NCBI GenBank assembly: GCA_028047635.1
Contig: JAOFXR010000004.1
Span: 1-64,000, forward strand
DNA: 64,000 nt
Direction of reading: 5' to 3'
From: Verrucomicrobiales bacterium
GTDB lineage: Bacteria; Verrucomicrobiota; Verrucomicrobiia; Verrucomicrobiales; DEV007
Shown: positions 30,639 through 39,739 of the stretch, piece after piece
How positions within the stretch are numbered: position 1 is the stretch's first letter
How the letters are laid out: every line of letters begins with the position of its first letter
Notes under the pieces: generated by a model
What the model saw: only the letters and a program-made list of their open reading frames with translations
Told to the model about the DNA's origin: nothing
Database searches by the model: none
Translations under genes and position numbers: made by a program

Positions 30639-31697
30639 TTACTTTTTCTTCTTAGGTTTAGGCTTTGGCTGCTCAACGTTGTTGTTTGCCGGAATCGGAC
30701 TTTCAAAACCGTTATACATCTCAGGCTTAACTCCTTGTGCGTAACCACCGCCACGAAAAGTATTCGGCTTATAAGGACCGACGAAACTAATAGCAGAATC
30801 GGCTTTGATCTGATCTTCCAATCCTAGCAACCAGTAGGTCGCATTTACCAGCATACGACGGTATCCATCATTCAAAATATCTTCCGAAGCGCCGTAGAGG
30901 GAGGTGAAGACCCTCCCCTTTTCGCCATTCGCCCCGGTATACTCGCGAGTCCACTCAGAAGCCATCGGAGGCTTTGTCGCATCAGGCTCGCCATCGAATT
31001 CCATACTCATGAGCGGTTGCGCCATCGTCAGGATGTTCCAGTCCTCGCCCGGTTCCGCATTGTAGCCACCGCATTGCACATGAATGTCTTTCACTCCCGT
31101 CAGAATCACGTGCCCCGCCTGTTCCGGGATGATCGTGATTCGTGTGCTCTGTTGGTGATTCTTTCCATAATGCCCCACCCAGGTTTGCCCGAGTACCTGA
31201 TGCCCGAACCCAAGCTCGTATCCCTCAACATCTGATTTGAAATCATACTTATAGTAAGGGCTGGTTTTGTCTGAGTATTTAAATCCATGCGTCGATGTCC
31301 GAAGCCCCATGACGGGTCCGCCACGATTCAAATAATCGTCGATGTGTTTCATCTGCTCATCAGGAAGCGCTTGAAACCGGGTAAAGAAGATTGCCCCATC
31401 AGCAGTGCTTAGCGCCTCGAGCCCCGGGATGTTCGACTCACCGGCCTTGATCTCTCCGTTTTCATCCAAACCAAAGAGAACCGTGCATTTGAATCCGTGA
31501 TGTTTTTCGAGGATTCGTGCCAGAGCCGGGAGCGTCTCCTCTCCCCGGTACTCGTGATCGCTCGCGATGAGTACGAGATGCTTCGCTTTCGCAACCGACG
31601 CTTCAGCCTCGGGTGGCTCTGGCTTCACGGACGCCAAGTAATATGCCCCAAACGAAGCCACTAAGAGAATGAGGATGATCGAAAGCACTTTTTTCAT
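30639..31697 (-). CDS. ThuA-like domain protein
   Basis: HLVLIASDHEYRGEETLPALARILEKHHGFKCTVLFG...GAIFFTRFQALPDEQMKHIDDYLNRGGPVMGLRTSTHGF; N-terminal TM/signal. Confidence 0.82.
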   Translation of the reverse strand: MKKVLSIILILLVASFGAYYLASVKPEPPEAEASVAKAKHLVLIASDHEYRGEETLPALARILEKHHGFKCTVLFGLDENGEIKAGESNIPGLEALSTADGAIFFTRFQALPDEQMKHIDDYLNRGGPVMGLRTSTHGFKYSDKTSPYYKYDFKSDVEGYELGFGHQVLGQTWVGHYGKNHQQSTRITIIPEQAGHVILTGVKDIHVQCGGYNAEPGEDWNILTMAQPLMSMEFDGEPDATKPPMASEWTREYTGANGEKGRVFTSLYGASEDILNDGYRRMLVNATYWLLGLEDQIKADSAISFVGPYKPNTFRGGGYAQGVKPEMYNGFESPIPANNNVEQPKPKPKKKK

Positions 31698-31711
31698 AAT
31701 GAGAGATCCTT

Positions 31712-32446
31712 TCAGACTTTTTCGTTCCCGTAAAGCGATGGTTCGTCACGCGATTGGGATTCATCCTTCGAAAGAACACTAACAATAAGCACGAAAAAGC
31801 AGAGCACGAGATTGAAGAGCGGAATCTGCAGCGCCAGAGGCAAGGAGTAAATGATCGCTGCGGCGGGGATCCATACAATCCAGACAGAGAGAAGCACCTT
31901 CGGAATATCGAACAAAAAGAAATCCCGATTCACCCCCTTCCAAAATCGCTTCCACGAAAACCCGGCATCTTTCCAGCCATAGCAAACCGCGGTGAGAGGC
32001 GCAGACCACACCGGGCAATATAGGAACTGATCGAACACCACCTTCGTCGCAACCGTCTTCCAATCGGCTCCGTCACCGAAGAGCCAGGCTTGCAGACGGT
32101 AGAGTGCATCGACTTCGATTCCCCTCGTTGACCAGTAGATCACAAAAAACAGTCCCCAGGAAAGCACTTTCCCGCTCGGAACTTTCCCTCTCCACCAGAG
32201 GTAGCAAAAAGGAATGAGCCCTCCAAAAATCGCCGTGGAAATCCCCGAGTATAAATAGCCGTAGCGAACCTTTTTCGCGATGACCCACTCAAACAGATCA
32301 CGGGTCGATGGCACGAAGTAGTAAACCAAGACCACCGCCAACCCAAAGCTCCACAGAAGAACACCAGGAACGACATTGGCCCGAGCCCCGTCAATGCTCT
32401 CGGCCCACAGCCTTCTCAAATAGGGAATCTCAGGAGACGCGGGCAT
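31712..32446 (-). CDS. Polytopic membrane protein, possibly Mpv17/PMP22-like
   Basis: Multiple hydrophobic helices; KVVFDQFLYCPVWSAPL and WIVWIPAAAIIYSLPLALQ weakly recall the Mpv17 DQ...P and WPxxQ...YxxVP regions. Confidence 0.5.
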   Translation of the reverse strand: MPASPEIPYLRRLWAESIDGARANVVPGVLLWSFGLAVVLVYYFVPSTRDLFEWVIAKKVRYGYLYSGISTAIFGGLIPFCYLWWRGKVPSGKVLSWGLFFVIYWSTRGIEVDALYRLQAWLFGDGADWKTVATKVVFDQFLYCPVWSAPLTAVCYGWKDAGFSWKRFWKGVNRDFFLFDIPKVLLSVWIVWIPAAAIIYSLPLALQIPLFNLVLCFFVLIVSVLSKDESQSRDEPSLYGNEKV

Positions 32447-32467
32447 TACTGAGGATGAGACAAAAAA

Positions 32468-33934
32468 TCAGGCACCCTTCTTTTTATCTTTCTTCCCCTT
32501 TTTCCCTTTCCCGTTCCCTTTCTTAGGAGGCTTCGGAGCCGCGTCTTCCACCGTCTCAAGAACGACAGGTTCGTCGCTCCATTCGAGAACGGCTTTGCGG
32601 CCTGTCGCCGGCCACCAGTTTTCGATGCGCTTCGCGAGGCGCTGCACTGCTTCAGGATTCGATGACGCGAGATTAGTAGTCTCGTTAGGATCTTTTCCGA
32701 GGTCGTAAAGCTGAGGCCGAAAATCCTGAGGACGATATTTCATTCCTCCCTGAGTTCCGTCGTAGGTGAGGAGTAGTTTCATCTCATCTTCGATGACCCA
32801 GCGATAGAGCAAAGAAGCCTCGGGGCGATGGATGTCTGCGATGTCGTGTGCAAAGGACTCACCTAAAAGAACGTTACGATCGATTGTGTCACCGCTTTTA
32901 AGCTCGGGCAGAAGATTGAGTCCTGGGAAATCATGCGGACCTTTGACGCCCGCTGCCGCGAGGATCGTCGGAACGATATCAATCGAAGAGCAAAGTTCGG
33001 GGCGATCCGCTGCCTCAACTGTCTCCGGCCAGCGGAACATGATAGGCGTGCGCGTTCCGCCTTCGTTAGGGCTGCGCTTGGAACGGGGCTCGTAACTTCC
33101 GGAGTCAGCCTGAATCCATCCATTGTCAGCCACATAAACAATCAGCGTATTCTCTCCGACGCCGGCCTCATCGAGATGATTCACGAGCGCTCCGCAGGTT
33201 TCATCGAACCATTCACACATCGCGTAATATTTGGCGACCTCGCCAGTAAAGCCCTTCGCGAGATACTTATCATTGAGTCGAGCCGGAGGATTGTGCGGGG
33301 TGTGCGGCAAGAAAGGCGCATACCAAAGGAAAAACGGCTTTTCATCAGTGACAGCACGATCCACAAAGTCGAAGACAGGCTCCATTCCCTCACGTCCAAT
33401 CTTCAAACCGTCATCCCCATGACGGCCACCCGGCTTGGGGTAGCCACGCGTCATCCCTTCGGTGAATCCACCACGTTCAAAAGAACCTTCCCACCATTTC
33501 CCGCTCTGGTGACTCACATAGCCTCCTTCCCCGAGCCACTTCGCAAGCGTCCCCGTTTCATCGATATGCGAAATCAACTGCTCCGCGGCAGGAACGCCCG
33601 ACTGTTTCACATGGGCGCTATTCGCAGGCGTCAAAGCCGGATCATTCCCGGTTGTTTTATTTTGATGAGAATAAAGCCCCGTCGCAATGGTCATCAACGC
33701 CGGGCGGCAAAGCGCCGTCGGCACATAAGCGCGACGGAAAAGAGCGCTTTCAGAAGAAAGCTTATCAAGATGGGGCGTCTCGATCGCTTCATGCCCCATG
33801 AAGCCGTAGTCAGTATAGCTCTGGTCGTCAGATAAAATAATGACGATGTTAGGGCGCTTATCAGCGGCTTCAACGATCGAGCCGAAGAACGAGACTGCAA
33901 GAATACCGGAAAGAATGAGGCGGGAGAAATCCAT
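32468..33934 (-). CDS. Sulfatase (S1 family) with non-canonical C-R-P-A-L motif
   Basis: PNIVIILSDDQSYTDYGFMGHE; motif LCRPALMTIATGLYSHQ; FFLWYAPFLPHTPHNPP; basic GKGKKGKKDKKKGA tail; start trimmed. Confidence 0.9.
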   Translation of the reverse strand: MDFSRLILSGILAVSFFGSIVEAADKRPNIVIILSDDQSYTDYGFMGHEAIETPHLDKLSSESALFRRAYVPTALCRPALMTIATGLYSHQNKTTGNDPALTPANSAHVKQSGVPAAEQLISHIDETGTLAKWLGEGGYVSHQSGKWWEGSFERGGFTEGMTRGYPKPGGRHGDDGLKIGREGMEPVFDFVDRAVTDEKPFFLWYAPFLPHTPHNPPARLNDKYLAKGFTGEVAKYYAMCEWFDETCGALVNHLDEAGVGENTLIVYVADNGWIQADSGSYEPRSKRSPNEGGTRTPIMFRWPETVEAADRPELCSSIDIVPTILAAAGVKGPHDFPGLNLLPELKSGDTIDRNVLLGESFAHDIADIHRPEASLLYRWVIEDEMKLLLTYDGTQGGMKYRPQDFRPQLYDLGKDPNETTNLASSNPEAVQRLAKRIENWWPATGRKAVLEWSDEPVVLETVEDAAPKPPKKGNGKGKKGKKDKKKGA

Positions 33935-34022
33935 GGAATAGAAGATCCCATCGAATCCTGTTTGTCGAAGAGGAATTAATATCCGATTCAACGCATTCGC
34001 GGAAAGAGCCGCTCCCCTTTCG

Positions 34023-36191
34023 TCACTCGCCCAGCTCACGCATCCAAACATTCCGCAAGGCGACCGGTCCGTGATTCCCCTGAATCATGATAGGCCCTTT
34101 TGCCGCTTCTTTACCCATCCCGCCGCGCGTCGGGCCAGTGCAGGTTTCATTCTCGTGAATCACGATCCCGTTCAGCTTCACTTCGAGAAAAGTCGCGTCG
34201 CTCGTTTTCTCTCCATCAGCATTGAACCTCGGCGCTTTGAATGTGATATCGAGGCTTTGCCATTCACCGGCGGGACGGCTTGCGTTTGAGATCGGAACGG
34301 AACCTTCATACCCTCGCTTCTTTTTGTCCTCTTCCGCTTCATTCCAGCGCTCGTAAATCGCGCCGCAATCGTGAACTCCTATTTCGTCGTCACTCTTGCC
34401 GTAGCTATCCAGAATCTGAACCTCGTAGCGCCCCATCACATAGATCCCTGAATTCGAACCTTCACTGACAAGAAACTCGACATGCAACTCCATGTCGCCG
34501 CATTCCTTTGTCGTCTTGAGAGCTAACCCTTTTTTCCCGGCAGGATCGAGAGCGGTGTTGTGAATCACGGCAGTGCCTTCGACAGGAGAAACAAAGAGAT
34601 TCGCTCCGTCCTCCGGATCGAGTGCGACGGCGGAAGTTACGCCCCACCCTTCGGTCGACTCCTCCAGGAAATGGGCGAGGCCCACGTTCGTTGTCACAAT
34701 CGATTCCGCATCGGAGGGGCAGGCTCTCATGCCAGGCAGCCCCGGCATGCGGAACGCCTCGACATTGTCCACCCAACCGGCAGGACGCTGCTCCCGCCCG
34801 AGTCGGCCGGCATCGCCCAACGTATCACGCGCCTCATCGGCAATCCCCATCAAGCGCTCCACGACATCCGGATGCTCAGCGGCAAGGTTGTTTGATTCCT
34901 CCTTATCCACTTCAAGATCATAAAGCTCCTGCTTTGCGAAAACGTTTCTTGTTCCGGGAGGGTGCGCCATCAGGTTGACCGGAAGATGCAGCTTCCACTT
35001 CCCAGAACGCACTGCTCGCAGTTGCGAGGTTCGGTAGTAGAAGAAGGTATCATGCGGAGACTTCACGTCCCCGTCTCCAGATAGAAGCGGCCAAACATCG
35101 AGACCATCGATCTTCCGATTCTCCGGCGGACCACTCCCTGCCAGCTTCGCAAAGGTAGGAAGAAAATCCATGCTAGTGACCAATTCCTGCGTTTCGCGAC
35201 CGGGTGCGATCTTGCCCGGCCAGCGTGCGATACAGGGCACCCGAAACCCGCCCTCGTATGCCGAACCGCCCGTTGCCCTCAGTGGCAAATTCTGACCCAC
35301 CGGCAATTCGCGACGCCCGTGAAAAGCACCATTATCGGACGTCCACACGACGAGCGTGTTTTCATCGATTCCCTCTTCCTTGAGGCACTTCATCAACGCC
35401 CCCATCGACCAGTCGAGCTCTTCAATACAGGCGCCGTAGATACCACTCTGAGAATTGTCCCGGAACGCTTGTGAAGCAAAGGCAGTCCTCGAACTTCCCG
35501 GAACCGCATGAGGAAGGTAGAGAAAAAACGGCTTCTCCTTATTCGCTTTAATATATTGAACCGCCTCTTCGGTATAGCGTTGCGTGAGCATGTTAGGATC
35601 AACCGGCGCATCAATCACCGTTTCATCTCGAACCAAAGGAACCGGAGGCCACATTTCCCCGAGACGGGGAGCCGTTGTCGCAATCATGTCTTCTGAATAC
35701 GGAACGCCGAGCCAGCCATCAAACCCCTGCGCCGTCGGAAGAAAAGGAAGCTGATCCCCGAGATGCCATTTGCCAATGCAGTGCGTGGCGTAGCCTGAGT
35801 CGCGAAGAATTTCCGCCACCGTGACTTCATCAGGGGCGAGTCCTTTCTGAGCGACCGGCTGCAAAACAACACGACGGGTTCCGCTCATCTCCATACTCAC
35901 ACGAGCTGGATAACATCCCGTCATAAACGCAGCCCTCGAAGGAGTGCAAACACTCGAGCCCACATAGAAACCGGTTAGCTTCATCCCCTCAGCCGCCATT
36001 TGATCCAGCACCGGAGTCCGGTTCACGGTCGATCCGAAACATCCCACATCGCCGTAGCCCAGATTATCAGCGACCACGAGAATGATATTCGGCCGGGGCG
36101 GTTCCGATTCAGCCTGCACAAAGCCGAAAGCTGCGAGTACCGAGAGAAAAAGAGTGAGGCGGAGAATCATGACAGGCAGATTTAAATTCAT
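34023..36191 (-). CDS. Sulfatase (S1) fused to a C-terminal DUF1080 (3-keto-disaccharide hydrolase-like) domain
   Basis: [20 protein letters not shown], FGly motif [21 protein letters not shown]-terminal [32 protein letters not shown]...[24 protein letters not shown]. Confidence 0.9.
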   Translation of the reverse strand: MNLNLPVMILRLTLFLSVLAAFGFVQAESEPPRPNIILVVADNLGYGDVGCFGSTVNRTPVLDQMAAEGMKLTGFYVGSSVCTPSRAAFMTGCYPARVSMEMSGTRRVVLQPVAQKGLAPDEVTVAEILRDSGYATHCIGKWHLGDQLPFLPTAQGFDGWLGVPYSEDMIATTAPRLGEMWPPVPLVRDETVIDAPVDPNMLTQRYTEEAVQYIKANKEKPFFLYLPHAVPGSSRTAFASQAFRDNSQSGIYGACIEELDWSMGALMKCLKEEGIDENTLVVWTSDNGAFHGRRELPVGQNLPLRATGGSAYEGGFRVPCIARWPGKIAPGRETQELVTSMDFLPTFAKLAGSGPPENRKIDGLDVWPLLSGDGDVKSPHDTFFYYRTSQLRAVRSGKWKLHLPVNLMAHPPGTRNVFAKQELYDLEVDKEESNNLAAEHPDVVERLMGIADEARDTLGDAGRLGREQRPAGWVDNVEAFRMPGLPGMRACPSDAESIVTTNVGLAHFLEESTEGWGVTSAVALDPEDGANLFVSPVEGTAVIHNTALDPAGKKGLALKTTKECGDMELHVEFLVSEGSNSGIYVMGRYEVQILDSYGKSDDEIGVHDCGAIYERWNEAEEDKKKRGYEGSVPISNASRPAGEWQSLDITFKAPRFNADGEKTSDATFLEVKLNGIVIHENETCTGPTRGGMGKEAAKGPIMIQGNHGPVALRNVWMRELGE

Positions 36192-36302
36192 CTGTCTTCA
36201 CAAAGCAACCATTCAGCCCACGCAGATGCTGAGCGGTTAATCGGTCTTAAAAAGAGATCTCCTGAAACAAGGGGCCTGGGAACGTCGCGAAAACAGAAAC
36301 GG

Positions 36303-37640
36303 CTACAAGCCGTCGCCTGCATCCGGCTTGTTATGGTCTTTCTTCTCCGGGATTACGACTCTGCTTGAAACCATTGCTTCGCGATCATCTGTGACCGTAA
36401 AGAACCAAGCGGTGGCATTCTCCGGGGGACGTTCTGCAGTGACCGAATGCTTATCAATGGTTGCCGGATTTTTGATCCAGGTGCGACTGGCATACCACTC
36501 CCTGCCACCTCTACTCTTATCGTATGATGTGATTCCTATGTGAGAATCAGTTGTGTAGTAGAACTCTGCAGAGACCAGCGCACTCCTTGTCTCAACTCTT
36601 GCGCTCACATTCTTTACTCCAATCTCAAGAGCAGTGATTCTGGCAAGAGGCGTTCCACCGTTGAGGTGCTGATTGAGAAAGATCTCAATTGCTTTGGGAC
36701 GGTCAAATATATGGCCGTGTTTCAAATCGGGTGTGAATCGAATGTTTTTGTTCTCCACTTTGACCAATGAATAGGTCTTTGCATAACTATCCGTGCGGAA
36801 GCAATAATCTTTGCCTCCGTTAACAAAGAACATTGGCATGGTTGCCGAGCCCACGTATTGGGAAGGATCCCAGAGTTGTGCCCATTTTGCTCTGCTCTCA
36901 GGAGGCATCTTTGCAAAATCATCAAGCCAGGCACTGTTCTCATCGAGGAAGCCACAACCGTAAACGGGAACGGCGGCTTTGAAGCGGTTGTCTAATCCCG
37001 CCACGATGCAGGTCAGATAGCCACCCCAGCTGATCCCGGTAATGGCGGTCCGATCCGAATCGACTTCAGGGAATGAGCGGATCAAAGAGTGCGCGCGGAT
37101 CACCGAAGCCACTGCGTGATACGGCCACTGATCGGTGACAGGTTCATCAGTGTGCCCATAAATGACATCCATGCCCAGCCCGGGCCCCTTCTCCGAGGTC
37201 TTTCCGCCCCGGCCGTGGTCCATCGCAATCGCGGCAAACCCTCGTGAAGCCCAAAGCTTCAGCCATTCCTGGTAAACTCTACCGCCGCCGCCGTGGACGA
37301 GCACGATGGCGGGAAGATTCTTGTCTTTGGTTGGATCCCCCGCGAGTGTGCCGGGAGTGGCATAGCGTGCATGCACACGGGTTTCTTTGCCCTGGAAGGG
37401 CTCACCCTTGTAGGACAATACTCGAACTTCCCTTCCATGGTACCACTCAAACTCCGGAGGCTTGCTCAACTCTTCGAGATTCCATGGTGTTGTTTCGGGT
37501 AACGAATCCGCCCGGTGGATGGGTGTGCTCTCGGCGGCGATCGTGCCGTGCACGCTTACTGCATAGATCGCAGTCAAGACCAGTCTGAAGCTACAACCCA
37601 TTGTCCTCTTTTTGATTATCTTAGTATCCCTCTTATCCAT
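36303..37640 (-). CDS. Alpha/beta hydrolase (acetyl xylan esterase/dienelactone hydrolase-like)
   Basis: PAIVLVHGGGGRVYQEWLKLWASRGFAAIAMDHGRGG; TAITGISWGGYLTCIVAGLD nucleophile elbow. Confidence 0.82.
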   Translation of the reverse strand: MDKRDTKIIKKRTMGCSFRLVLTAIYAVSVHGTIAAESTPIHRADSLPETTPWNLEELSKPPEFEWYHGREVRVLSYKGEPFQGKETRVHARYATPGTLAGDPTKDKNLPAIVLVHGGGGRVYQEWLKLWASRGFAAIAMDHGRGGKTSEKGPGLGMDVIYGHTDEPVTDQWPYHAVASVIRAHSLIRSFPEVDSDRTAITGISWGGYLTCIVAGLDNRFKAAVPVYGCGFLDENSAWLDDFAKMPPESRAKWAQLWDPSQYVGSATMPMFFVNGGKDYCFRTDSYAKTYSLVKVENKNIRFTPDLKHGHIFDRPKAIEIFLNQHLNGGTPLARITALEIGVKNVSARVETRSALVSAEFYYTTDSHIGITSYDKSRGGREWYASRTWIKNPATIDKHSVTAERPPENATAWFFTVTDDREAMVSSRVVIPEKKDHNKPDAGDGL

Positions 37641-37699
37641 AAGGTTCGCAGTTGGGGAGGAACAGACAATTTACTAACTGAAAGGTGGCGCACTCCCTT

Positions 37700-38488
37700 T
37701 CAGCAAGAGGAGTTCTCGCTGTCCAACTCATCGATCGCCAACAACGTTCCCGCGACCGCTCCAAAGGTAGGCGCAAACATCCACCCCACGAAGGGGATCA
37801 ACATCAAAAGCACGTATCCAGCGCCCAATCCTGTTGAAATACCTTCCCGCTTCTTCATCCAGGCCATGCTCTCCGACACGGAAAACTGGCGATGCTCCAG
37901 AGGGAAATCCATGAGCCCATATCCAAGGAATCGGGCCTGGGTAAAGAATAACCCTGCTGAAGAGACAAGCGATCCAACCACTGGAATAAAATTACAAAGT
38001 AGAAATACGAGATTCAGGGAGAGTTCCTTAAACACGTTTCCAAAGTTAATCTGAATACTGCGAGCCATTGCCGCCGTAAAGGCAAGCGGCGACGTCTCAG
38101 AGTCAGAGGTTACCGCTCGATGAGTCACTTCAGCCACTTTTCCGAGTAAGGGCGAAAGCACCACGATAACGATGTGCTTGTGAGCAAACACAAACGCCGC
38201 AGCGAGAATAAGAAAAGTGAGGATGCGGATCGTCACATCGAGAGTCGTATCAAGCCATTCCCACGGAAGCGTAATCAGACCATCGAGCCACTCCGTGAGT
38301 TTTCCGGAGATTAGGTAAAACGAAAAAGCCATTCCCACACTCAGAATCAGGCTGATCAATGCCGGGAGAAGCTGCACCGGCCAAAGGCCATTTCGAAACA
38401 TCACCGGCACTACCTTGAAGTAGGCTTTCAGGCCAATGACAACTCCCGCTATAAAACTCCTTCGATTTTCGCTTGGTTGTTCTTCCAT
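37700..38488 (-). CDS. EI24/CysZ-like integral membrane protein
   Basis: Multi-TM topology; FCNFIPVVGSLVSSAGLFFTQARFLGYGLMDFPLEHRQFSVSESMAWMKKREGISTGLGAGYVLLMLIPFVGWMFAPTFGAVAGTLL. Confidence 0.75.
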   Translation of the reverse strand: MEEQPSENRRSFIAGVVIGLKAYFKVVPVMFRNGLWPVQLLPALISLILSVGMAFSFYLISGKLTEWLDGLITLPWEWLDTTLDVTIRILTFLILAAAFVFAHKHIVIVVLSPLLGKVAEVTHRAVTSDSETSPLAFTAAMARSIQINFGNVFKELSLNLVFLLCNFIPVVGSLVSSAGLFFTQARFLGYGLMDFPLEHRQFSVSESMAWMKKREGISTGLGAGYVLLMLIPFVGWMFAPTFGAVAGTLLAIDELDSENSSC

Positions 38489-38570
38489 TTTTCAGTCTGT
38501 ATCTCTCTCGCGATTTTCCGATGCTTATTAAGAGCCGATCTCTTTTTCCGACTGATAGGAACTTGCTTAT

Positions 38571-38927
38571 TTAAGGCGAAAAAGCAAACCCATGTCGAAC
38601 CGAAGAATTCGCGGGGCCTGTCCGTCTCGAAATTCCACCGCCTTCGAAAACCTCACAGACAGGAACCTTATCAAACTGGAAGGTTTGGCGTATGACTGCA
38701 CATCTTCCGTCCGTGTCGAACGTGAGTGTAAAAACGACTGGTGTATCACAGTCGTGCTGGTGGAAGTCGTTTGGGTCAGCGAGCTTCTTGTTAGCGTAAA
38801 AGGCATTGAGGACGCTGGTCTTTCCAACGTCATTCTCGCCAATGAGAACGCCCATTTTTCCGACTGCGAATTCAACACTCTTCAAGGCCCAAAAGTGCTT
38901 GATTCGGATATTTGTGATATGGGGCAT
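38571..38927 (-). pseudogene. N-terminal fragment of an OLD-family-like AAA ATPase
   Basis: MPHITNIRIKHFWALKSVEFAVGKMGVLIGENDVGKTSVLNAFYA: Walker A and N-terminal ABC/OLD-type strand order, but the ORF ends at 118 aa. Confidence 0.65.
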
Positions 38928-38960
38928 TTTTTTAACTTAACGTTCAAGGCCTGCCACCCA

Positions 38961-39431
38961 CTACTGGGGGCTCCCTTCCGGTTTTGTGTTTGAATTGTTC
39001 TCCGGCATCGACTCCGGAGCGGTAGCGGGTTGCTCAGCGCCGTCTTGTTCGCTGTTGGTTTCAGTTCTGTCGCTCGCCCTGCGGAAAGTGATCTGAACTC
39101 CCTGCTTCTCCGTTGAAGTGGCAGCAGTTTGTGAAAATAGCGCGTCGTCAATGAAGATTGTTACCTCTGAATTTCCGTTCCACGTGGCAGTGACAGAACC
39201 GCGTCCATCCAGTTTGAGGAGATTCCCAGGAATCTTGCGCAGATCCTCTTCGTTCTCTCTGAGCGAAATGTGCTTCCACCACGAAGTTGGATCATTGGCT
39301 CCTTGCAATTCTTCGACCACAGCGATGGTCTTCGTTCCGTCGGGTGACGGGGTCGAGGCCGAGTTGGTTATACTCGAATCACAAGCAACCAGCAAAAGGC
39401 ATGCTCCGAGGGTAGTTATTTGGCGCATCAT
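38961..39431 (-). CDS. Hypothetical lipoprotein
   Basis: MMRQITTLGACLLLVACDSS lipobox, small beta-type domain, low-complexity tail. Confidence 0.6.
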   Translation of the reverse strand: MMRQITTLGACLLLVACDSSITNSASTPSPDGTKTIAVVEELQGANDPTSWWKHISLRENEEDLRKIPGNLLKLDGRGSVTATWNGNSEVTIFIDDALFSQTAATSTEKQGVQITFRRASDRTETNSEQDGAEQPATAPESMPENNSNTKPEGSPQ

Positions 39432-39461
39432 TTTCTTCAGCGAACAGTATAATCTACCGCC

Positions 39462-39514
39462 GTCGCTATTGCCCTCGGGCCGGCGACAGTCGCCTGCCTG
39501 AGGGCAATAGCGAC
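39462..39514. repeat. Near-perfect 53-bp palindrome
   Basis: GTCGCTATTGCCCTC ... GAGGGCAATAGCGAC (perfect 15-bp arms) enclosing GGCGAC-a-GTCGCC. Confidence 0.85.
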
Positions 39515-39569
39515 ATTACGAGGTATAGAGCTTTGCAGCGGGTATTCGCTTGCGATGCTAACGTAACCC

Positions 39570-39591
39570 GAAAATTCGTGAAAGAATTTTC
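39570..39591. repeat. Short inverted repeat GAAAATTC-gtgaaa-GAATTTTC
   Basis: Direct reading; 8-bp perfect arms with a 6-nt spacer. Confidence 0.8.
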
Positions 39592-39739
39592 TCGTGGTTT
39601 TTCAAGAATGTAATTTCAGAGCGATTAAACTCGGTCTTTCCAAAATTACTGCGAACCACCCCAAAACGCATCCTCACCAAAAGTGCGTTTCTTGTTCGCC
39701 TTCTCAGCGATATTGCCATTTACTGTCCTTTCCTAAAAT

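Noticed and set aside
32933-33835. 300-aa plus-strand ORF opposite the CRPAL sulfatase
   Set aside because: Antisense shadow, no recognisable family
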